Assembly (NCBI GenBank): GCA_017551405.1
Contig: JAFZLP010000114.1
Span: 1-7,417 of the forward strand
DNA length: 7,417 bases
Reading direction: 5' to 3'
DNA from: Bacteroidales bacterium
Lineage (GTDB): Bacteria; Bacteroidota; Bacteroidia; Bacteroidales; UBA932
Shown here one piece after another: positions 1 through 5,781 of the stretch (position 1 is the stretch's first letter; each line of letters opens with the position of its first letter). A program made the translations under genes and the position numbers. Below the pieces are notes generated by a model. That model searched no databases, had not been told where the DNA came from, and saw nothing but the letters and a program-made list of their open reading frames with translations.

Positions 1-476
1 AGGATGACGTCGGGATAGCGGATGTAGTCGAGCTGCACGTAGTCCACCTCGGGAATCTCGGCGATGCGGGTGTATTTGTCTACCAGCCAGTCGATTACCT
101 CGGGATTTCGGGGGTCGAGGGCCTTGTAGTAGGGAACGTAGGCCTGCACGTCATGGGCGCTCTGGCCAAGACGGTTGACGGCGTACCAGCTCGGGTCGAG
201 CCCGGCCTGGAGCATGCAGGGTGCCCAGGCGTGATACTCCAGCCCTGCGGCGCGGGCGGCCTTGGCGGCGACGGCGGTCTTCTCGAAGTCGAAGCCACCG
301 TTGATGCATACGCCCTTGACTCCGCGGGCCTTGAGTTCCTTGTATTCAGACTGAAGGGATTCTTCCGTGGCGCCTTCCGGGAAACCGCCCCAGCAGTAGA
401 CCGGAACGTTTGCCTTGCCACACCCCGCCAGCAGGAGGGCTGCCGCGAGGCCGTAAACGAAATGAGATATTTTCAT
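1..476 (-). CDS. Partial lipoprotein with GHL10-like putative glycosyl hydrolase domain (C-terminus off the window)
   Basis: The reading frame is open from an ATG at 474-476 to the left edge, giving 158 complete codons with no stop, so the C-terminal part is missing. Residues 1-19 form a lipoprotein signal (positive Lys2, hydrophobic stretch LAAALLLAG, lipobox Cys19), predicting a lipid-anchored envelope protein. The following sequence reads like the N-terminal half of a TIM barrel: a VPVYCWGGFP strand, a KGVCINGGFDF strand, then the LDPRNPEVIDWLVDKY segment and the motif Q-L-D-Y-I-R-Y-P at 148-155. That last motif, preceded by a 'D/N-P-x-x-P-E-V' helix, is characteristic of GHL10 (family 10-like) and the related DUF4015 putative glycosyl hydrolases; Asp150 is the conserved acid. 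Reaction and substrate are unknown for most of this group. It is divergent from the GH31 operon and probably belongs to the same glycan-use region. The start is supported by the signal peptide and a -7 box just upstream. Confidence 0.82.
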   Translation of the reverse strand, partial: MKISHFVYGLAAALLLAGCGKANVPVYCWGGFPEGATEESLQSEYKELKARGVKGVCINGGFDFEKTAVAAKAARAAGLEYHAWAPCMLQAGLDPSWYAVNRLGQSAHDVQAYVPYYKALDPRNPEVIDWLVDKYTRIAEIPEVDYVQLDYIRYPDVI

Positions 477-480
477 GCTT

Positions 481-488
481 CAAAAATA
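481..488 (-). promoter_or_regulatory. Candidate Bacteroidota -7 box for the minus-strand lipoprotein gene
   Basis: Read on the minus strand these bases are TATTTTTG, a full match to the Bacteroidota -7 consensus TAnnTTTG. Only four bases (AAGC) lie between the box and the ATG at 476, so transcription from it would begin at or within a few bases of the start codon, giving an almost leaderless mRNA. I see no TTG or TTTG at the expected -33 spacing, so half of the usual promoter is missing or degenerate. The region is very AT-rich, so a chance match is possible. Confidence 0.5.
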
Positions 489-510
489 GTAAAAATAAAG
501 CATAAAGAAT

Positions 511-518
511 TATATTTG
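511..518 (+). promoter_or_regulatory. Candidate Bacteroidota -7 box for the GH31 operon
   Basis: The sequence TATATTTG matches the Bacteroidota -7 consensus TAnnTTTG exactly. It ends six bases before the ATG at 525, so the predicted 5' leader is only about 0-5 bases and holds no Shine-Dalgarno sequence. No clear -33 TTG/TTTG is present about 20 bases upstream (that stretch is A-rich). It lies in the 48-base divergent gap and its polymerase footprint would overlap that of the opposite box at 481-488, so the two directions may compete or be co-regulated. Confidence 0.55.
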
Positions 519-524
519 TAAGTT

Positions 525-3299
525 ATGAGAAAATACTGGAATCTGATTGTCCTGCTCCTTGCGCCTGTCCTGGCAGGCTGCGGACAGAAGGCCGTGCTTG
601 AGTGCGAAAACGGCGTTACGGTGCGTCTGGAACCCGTTACAGAAAAGATCATCCGCGTGAGCGCCACGCCCGAAAAGGCTTTTTCCGACAGGCAGAGCCT
701 GATGATCGTGCCGCAAAGCGCAAAGGTCAAGTACAGCGTCAAAAACACCCCCGAAGGGCTTGAGCTTACGACTTCCAAACTGCTGGTAAAGGTTTCAAAG
801 GCGGACGGCCGGGTCGCGTTCTTCGCGCCCGACGGCAGGCTCCTTTCGCAGGAAGACCGCCGCGAGTTCACTCCCATAACTATCGAAGGGAAAAGCGAAT
901 ACAGCGTCCAGCAGGTCTGGGAGAGCCCCGACGACGAGGCGTTCTACGGCCTCGGGCAGCAGCAGGATTTCATCCTGAACCACAAAGGCGACAATCAGGA
1001 CCTCTACCAGTACAATACCAAGATCAGCTGCCCCTTCGTGCTCAGCAACAAGGGCTACGGCATACTCTGGGACAGCTATTCCTGGACCCGTTTCGGCAAC
1101 CCCGAAGGCTATGTCCAGCTGGGCAAGGTGCTCACCCTGTACGACAAGGAGGGCCGTTTCGGCCACCTTACCGGCACCTATGAGGCCCCCGGCAGAAAGC
1201 TGGTGCGTCCCGAAGACTCCCTCTATTTCGAGGATGAATGGGCTATCAAAAACCTTCCCGACATTCCCCTCAACGGGGCCAGGGTTAAGTATGAAGGCTA
1301 TGTGCAGGCGCCGCAGGACGGCGAGTATTACTTCTCTTTGTACTATGCCGGGTATCAGAGTGTTACCATAGGCGGCAAGGAGGTGGTGAGCGAGGTCTGG
1401 AGGCCCGCCTGGAACCCCAATTCCGTCAAGTTCAAAGTCGCCCTCAAGGCAGGGGAGAAGACTCCCGTCTGCGTGAACTGGAGGCCCGACGGCGACGTGT
1501 CCTACACCGGCCTGCGCGTGGCGCCCTACCGTACGCCCGAAGAGCAGTCGAAGCTTTCGCTGTGGAGCGAGATGAATCCCGGCGTGGATTATTACTTCAT
1601 CGCCGGCCCTTCGGCCGATGAGGTAATTTCCGGCTACCGCACCCTTACCGGCAAGGCCCAGGTCATGCCCAAGTGGGTGATGGGATTCTGGCAGAGCCGC
1701 GAACGCTACACTTCGCAGGAAGAGATTGTCGGGACACTCAAAGAGCTGAGGGACAGACATATACCTGTAGATAACATAGTCCAGGACTGGCAGTACTGGA
1801 AGCCCGACCAGTGGGGCAGCCACGATTTCGACGAAACCCGTTTCCCCGATCCCGAAAAGATGCTGGACGACATCCACGCCCTGCACGGCAGGTTCATGAT
1901 TTCCGTCTGGCCCAAGTACTATACCAACACTGATAATTTCGAGCAGATGCGGGACCGCGGCTATGTGTTCATGCGGGCCGTCGAGGATTCGCTGCTCGAC
2001 TTCCTGGGCTATCCCGAAACCTTCTACGATGCCTACAACCCCGATGCCCGCGCCATGTTCTGGCAGCAGATGGACGACAAGCTTTACAGCAAGTACGGGC
2101 GCAAGATAGACTCCTGGTGGATGGACGCCAGCGAGCCCAACCTGCGCGACTGCCAGCCGTGGCCCTACCAGAAAGCCCTCACCGGCCCCACCGCCCTGGG
2201 CCCCTCCACCGAGTATTTCAACGCCTACGCCCTGGTGAACGCCATGGCCATCTACGAAGGCCAGAGGGGGATCGAACCCGACAGGAGGGTGTTCCTGCTC
2301 ACGCGCAGCGGTTTCCCCGGTCTCCAGCGCTATTCCACCGCCTCCTGGAGCGGCGACATCGGCACCACCTGGACCGACATGCGCGCCCAGATGAGCGCCG
2401 GCCTCGGCTACTGCATGAGCGGCCTTCCCATCTGGGGAATGGACATAGGCGGATTCTGCGTGGAATCGCGCTTCTACAGGCCCGAGAACCTCGAGGAATG
2501 GCGTGAGATGCAGACCCGCTGGCACCAGTTCGGAACCTTCGTGCCACTGTTCCGCACCCACGGCCAGTTCCCCCGCAGGGAGCTCTGGAACATCGCCGAC
2601 GAGGGCACTCCCGCATACGAAAGCATACTGTGGTACATGCGCCTGCGCTACCGCCTGATGCCTTACATCTATTCCCTCGCCGGCGCCGTCCATTTCAAGG
2701 ACTACACCATCATGAGGGCCCTCCCGATGGACTTCCCGGGAGATCCCGGAGTGAACGACATCTCCGACCAGTGGATGTTCGGTCCTGCCTTCATGCCCTG
2801 CCCCGTCTACGAGTACAAGGCGCGTTCTCGCGAGGTCTATCTGCCTGTCAATTCCGACTGGTACGATTTCTACACCGGCACCCTTATCCCGGGAGGCAGT
2901 ACCGTCACGGCGGATGCCCCGTACGGGCGTATGCCGCTTTACGTGCGCGCCGGTTCCATAGTGCCTTTCGGCCCTGCCATGGAGTGGAGTGACGAGAAGG
3001 CGGCCGATCCCATCCGTCTCTACGTCTACAAGGGCGCGAACGGTACTTTCACGCTCTACGAGGATGAAAACCTGAATTACGCCTACGAAAAGGGCGCTTA
3101 CTCCACCATAACCTTCAATTACGATGAATACTCGCACCGGCTCGAAATAGAGGCCAGGAAGGGTTCGTTCCCCGGAATGCTGGCGGAAAGGACCTTCGTG
3201 GTGGTTCCCGTTTCCGGAATCAATCCCGTTGCGTACGATCCCGACAAGGAAGGCATCATGGTGAAATACACCGGAAAACGAGTTGTCCTGGACATTTAG
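525..3299 (+). CDS. GH31 glycoside hydrolase lipoprotein with PA14 insert, probable alpha-xylosidase
   Basis: The 924-residue product is a retaining alpha-glycosidase, probably releasing terminal alpha-linked xylose from hemicellulose oligosaccharides. Residues 1-19 are a lipoprotein signal (lipobox LAGC, Cys19), which supports the ATG at 525. In order: GH31 N-terminal mutarotase-like beta-sandwich (about 25-205, with FYGLGQQQ near 140), an inserted PA14 beta-domain (about 212-335), the catalytic barrel from about 380, a beta-sandwich around 800 (MPLYVRAGSIVPF from Met803), and a DUF5110-like tail (about 830-900). Motif W-W-M-D-A-S-E-P (531-538) supplies the nucleophile Asp534; W-S-G-D (608-611) supplies acid/base Asp611; DIGGF (640-644) and F-R-T-H (His679) are further family signatures. 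Domain order and these motifs resemble the PA14-bearing alpha-xylosidases such as the Bacteroides ovatus xyloglucan-locus enzyme, and length is similar. Alpha-galactosidase or alpha-glucosidase activity cannot be excluded. It is first in the operon, four bases before the next ATG. From codon 92 to the end it uses no TTA, CTA or TCA codons. Confidence 0.93.
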   Translation: MRKYWNLIVLLLAPVLAGCGQKAVLECENGVTVRLEPVTEKIIRVSATPEKAFSDRQSLMIVPQSAKVKYSVKNTPEGLELTTSKLLVKVSKADGRVAFFAPDGRLLSQEDRREFTPITIEGKSEYSVQQVWESPDDEAFYGLGQQQDFILNHKGDNQDLYQYNTKISCPFVLSNKGYGILWDSYSWTRFGNPEGYVQLGKVLTLYDKEGRFGHLTGTYEAPGRKLVRPEDSLYFEDEWAIKNLPDIPLNGARVKYEGYVQAPQDGEYYFSLYYAGYQSVTIGGKEVVSEVWRPAWNPNSVKFKVALKAGEKTPVCVNWRPDGDVSYTGLRVAPYRTPEEQSKLSLWSEMNPGVDYYFIAGPSADEVISGYRTLTGKAQVMPKWVMGFWQSRERYTSQEEIVGTLKELRDRHIPVDNIVQDWQYWKPDQWGSHDFDETRFPDPEKMLDDIHALHGRFMISVWPKYYTNTDNFEQMRDRGYVFMRAVEDSLLDFLGYPETFYDAYNPDARAMFWQQMDDKLYSKYGRKIDSWWMDASEPNLRDCQPWPYQKALTGPTALGPSTEYFNAYALVNAMAIYEGQRGIEPDRRVFLLTRSGFPGLQRYSTASWSGDIGTTWTDMRAQMSAGLGYCMSGLPIWGMDIGGFCVESRFYRPENLEEWREMQTRWHQFGTFVPLFRTHGQFPRRELWNIADEGTPAYESILWYMRLRYRLMPYIYSLAGAVHFKDYTIMRALPMDFPGDPGVNDISDQWMFGPAFMPCPVYEYKARSREVYLPVNSDWYDFYTGTLIPGGSTVTADAPYGRMPLYVRAGSIVPFGPAMEWSDEKAADPIRLYVYKGANGTFTLYEDENLNYAYEKGAYSTITFNYDEYSHRLEIEARKGSFPGMLAERTFVVVPVSGINPVAYDPDKEGIMVKYTGKRVVLDI

Positions 3300-3303
3300 A
3301 AAT

Positions 3304-5781
3304 ATGAAAACCAAATACATAATTGCAAGCATCCTGCTTGCGCTTGTCGCGCTGGTTTCCTGCTCGAAAGACAGCGGAATAGTGCGCGTGGAGGACGGCC
3401 ATTTTGTCCGTAACGGCAAGAAAATCACGCACATAGGTGCCAATTTCTGGTACGGGTCCATCCTCGCCTCGGAAGGCGAGGGCGGCGACATCGACCGCCT
3501 TGTGAAGGAGCTCGACACCCTCAAGGGCCTGGGCATCACCAATCTGCGCGTAATGGTCGGCGGAGACGGCCCCGACGGGGTTCCCACCCGCATCGAACCC
3601 ACTCTCCAGAAAGAGCCCGGAGTGTACAACGACACCCTCCTGAGGGGCTTGGACAGGCTCCTGGCGGAGATGGGAAAACGCGACATGACAGCCGTGCTTT
3701 TCCTGAACAATGCCTGGGAATGGACCGGCGGTTTCGGGGTGTATCTGGAATGGGCCGGCGCCGGTCCGGCGCTGATCCCGTCCCGCGACGGATACTGGCC
3801 GTTCATGCAGCAGATGGCGCAGTTCAGCACCAACACCAGGGCACAGGAGCTTTATTACCAGCACATCCGCAACATAGTGGGCCGCACCAATACCGTCACC
3901 GGCAAGCCCTACAGGGACGATCCCGCCATATTCAGCTGGCAGATTGCCAACGAGCCGCGCTGCTTCTCGGCCGACACTTCGGTGCAGAGGCAGTTCGTGG
4001 AGTGGATTGCCAAGGCTGCCCGCACCATCAAGGAAACCGACCCCAACCACATGGTCTCCACCGGCAGCGAGGGCGCCTGGGGCTGCGAAAACAGCTATGA
4101 GCTCTTCGAGCAGGTGCATTCCTGCCCCGACATCGACTATCTTACCATCCACATCTGGCCTTATAACTGGAGCTGGGCTCCGGGCCCGTCCCCCGAGGGC
4201 TACATAAACGCCGCGGTGGACTCCACCCGCAATTATCTGGCGCGTCATGCCGAAATCGCCAAGAGGCTCTCCAAACCCATCGTGGTCGAGGAATTCGGCT
4301 TCCCGCGCGACGGGATGCACAATGACTGGGGCACCTGGGGCAGGGACATCTACTATCAGACCATAGTCGACGCTGTGGTGGATTCCGACGAGAAGGGCGG
4401 CGCCTTCGGAGGCCTCAATTTCTGGGGCTGGAGCGGATTCGCCCCCAAGCAGCCGGACGGCACCCAGTGGAGCCGCGGCATGGCCTATTGCGGCGATCCG
4501 GCGCAGGAGGCCCAGGGCCTGAACGGAGTCTATGTCTCCGACGCCTCCACCACCAACCTCATCAAGAACGCGGCGGCCCATACCAACTGCAACTACAGCG
4601 TGGAGCCGCTGCTCGAGAACGACTGGATGTACACCGTGGCCGACCAGAAGCCTCTCCGGGCGGTGGTGCGCACCAAGCAGGGAAGAGTGGGCAAAGTCGT
4701 TGTGTCATTGGAGATTACGACCGACAAGCACGAGCCCTACAGAAATCTTTCGGCCGTCGCGCATCCCGGAAAGGGGACCGACACCGTGGAGTTCCGGATG
4801 GGGCTCGAGCCGGGCTTCTACATTGCCCGCCTGTATGTGAAGGACGGCCTTATGGAAAAGGCCTTCAACGTGGGGTGCGATCCCGAAGACATCTCTTCCC
4901 CGCGCGACGCCCAGCCCGATTTCGAGGCCTTCTGGCAGAAGACCAGGGCCGAACTCGACGCCACGGCGCCCCGTTTCCGCAAGACCCTCATCCCCGAACG
5001 GAGCAACGGCGTACGCCGCACCTGGGTGGTGGACATGGTGTCTTACGGGGGAGTGCCCATCCGCGGATGGCTGGTGGAACCGGTGAAGCCCGGCAAATAC
5101 GAGGTCCGCGTGACCTTCAACGGCTACAATTCCATGCCGTGGCCCGAAGATCCGTCGGCGAACCCCGACAGGATAGACTTCACCACCTCGGCCCGCGAAC
5201 AGGGCATCAGCGAGTTCTCGACCCCGGTCAAGGACTGGATTGCCCGCGGCCTTTCCGACAAGGACCTGTACTATTACAAGGGCGCCTACATGGACTGCGT
5301 ACGTGCCATGCAGTTCGTGCAGACCCTTCCCAACGCCGATCCCGGGCGCATCTGGGCGGAAGGCGCCAGCCAGGGCGGGGCTTTCACCCTCGTCACGGCT
5401 GCCCTCATGCCCGATTTGTTCTGCTATATCATTCCTCAGGTTCCGTTCATGAGCGATTTCCCCGACTACATCAAGGTTGCCGAATGGCCTGCCAGCGAGA
5501 TCGTCCCCGGCTGGGAGAAGGAGGGGATTTCCGAAGAAAAGGGCCTCGAAGTGCTCAGCTATTTCGACGTCAAGAACTTCGCGCAGTACATCAAATGCCC
5601 GACCTTCATGTGTTTCGGGCTCCAGGATGTCACCTGCCCGCCGCACACCAATTTCGCCGGCTATAATCTGATCCCCGGCGACAAGCAGTACAAGTGCTTC
5701 CCGCTGAGCGGCCACGACATCCATCATCAGGAGCCCCGCCTCGGGGAGGCCAAGGCTGAATTCATCGCCAGGGTGCAGTGA
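3304..5781 (+). CDS. Two-enzyme lipoprotein: GH5_7-like beta-mannanase fused to a CE7/AXE1-like acetyl esterase
   Basis: This 825-residue protein appears to combine backbone cleavage of beta-1,4-mannan with deacetylation. The ATG at 3304 is preferred over an upstream in-frame TTG (3283) because it begins a clean lipoprotein signal (residues 1-20, lipobox LVSC, Cys20). Residues about 25-420 are a GH5 barrel of mannanase type: N-L-R-V-M with conserved Arg82, LFLNNAWEW strand, W-Q-I-A-N-E-P-R with acid/base Glu217, T-I-H-I-W-P-Y-N-W (His283), V-V-E-E-F-G with nucleophile Glu330, and FWGW (Trp374). Residues about 437-530 look like the Ig-like domain that precedes many Bacteroidota AXE1 esterases. 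Residues about 535-825 are an alpha/beta-hydrolase of CE7/AXE1 type: D-F-E-A-F-W (539-544), G-A-S-Q-G with nucleophile Ser689, Asp775 in GLQD and His804 in SGHD. The usual RGQ motif seems to read R-E-Q at 631-633. Both halves keep their visible catalytic residues. The exact acetylated substrate is inferred; the esterase could instead act on xylan or other esters. The stop overlaps the next start. Confidence 0.9.
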   Translation: MKTKYIIASILLALVALVSCSKDSGIVRVEDGHFVRNGKKITHIGANFWYGSILASEGEGGDIDRLVKELDTLKGLGITNLRVMVGGDGPDGVPTRIEPTLQKEPGVYNDTLLRGLDRLLAEMGKRDMTAVLFLNNAWEWTGGFGVYLEWAGAGPALIPSRDGYWPFMQQMAQFSTNTRAQELYYQHIRNIVGRTNTVTGKPYRDDPAIFSWQIANEPRCFSADTSVQRQFVEWIAKAARTIKETDPNHMVSTGSEGAWGCENSYELFEQVHSCPDIDYLTIHIWPYNWSWAPGPSPEGYINAAVDSTRNYLARHAEIAKRLSKPIVVEEFGFPRDGMHNDWGTWGRDIYYQTIVDAVVDSDEKGGAFGGLNFWGWSGFAPKQPDGTQWSRGMAYCGDPAQEAQGLNGVYVSDASTTNLIKNAAAHTNCNYSVEPLLENDWMYTVADQKPLRAVVRTKQGRVGKVVVSLEITTDKHEPYRNLSAVAHPGKGTDTVEFRMGLEPGFYIARLYVKDGLMEKAFNVGCDPEDISSPRDAQPDFEAFWQKTRAELDATAPRFRKTLIPERSNGVRRTWVVDMVSYGGVPIRGWLVEPVKPGKYEVRVTFNGYNSMPWPEDPSANPDRIDFTTSAREQGISEFSTPVKDWIARGLSDKDLYYYKGAYMDCVRAMQFVQTLPNADPGRIWAEGASQGGAFTLVTAALMPDLFCYIIPQVPFMSDFPDYIKVAEWPASEIVPGWEKEGISEEKGLEVLSYFDVKNFAQYIKCPTFMCFGLQDVTCPPHTNFAGYNLIPGDKQYKCFPLSGHDIHHQEPRLGEAKAEFIARVQ

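Noticed and set aside
153..521. Plus-strand 122-codon open frame across the lipoprotein gene and the intergenic gap
   Set aside because: It is antisense and in register with the minus-strand lipoprotein, which has a clear signal peptide and a GHL10-like motif.
3283..3303. TTG at 3283 as an earlier start for the mannanase-esterase gene
   Set aside because: It would add seven residues before a canonical lipoprotein signal and overlap the GH31 stop; the ATG at 3304 gives a normal signal peptide.
3750..3780. GC-rich imperfect palindromic stretch (GCCGGCGCCGG and neighbours)
   Set aside because: It lies within the mannanase coding sequence, has no T-run, and is explained by Ala/Gly/Pro codons with GC-rich third bases.
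795..3836. 1013-codon minus-strand open frame opposite the GH31 gene and the start of the next gene
   Set aside because: It is in exact codon register with the GH31 gene and is open only because TTA, CTA and TCA are absent from that gene. Its product is rich in Gly, Val, Ala and His with no recognisable domain or signal, and it would overlap two clear enzyme genes.
3256..4581. 441-codon minus-strand open frame opposite the mannanase domain
   Set aside because: Same register effect as above; no domain, no promoter box, and the sense strand carries an intact GH5 domain with catalytic residues.
4467..5666. 399-codon plus-strand frame inside the fusion gene, considered as evidence of a frameshift
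   Set aside because: The main frame is continuous with intact catalytic motifs on both sides. This alternative frame is rich in Arg, Gly, His and Pro with no family resemblance.
4705..5727. 340-codon minus-strand open frame opposite the esterase domain
   Set aside because: In register with the sense gene and bounded by its TCA codon at 4705; composition is that of a shadow frame.
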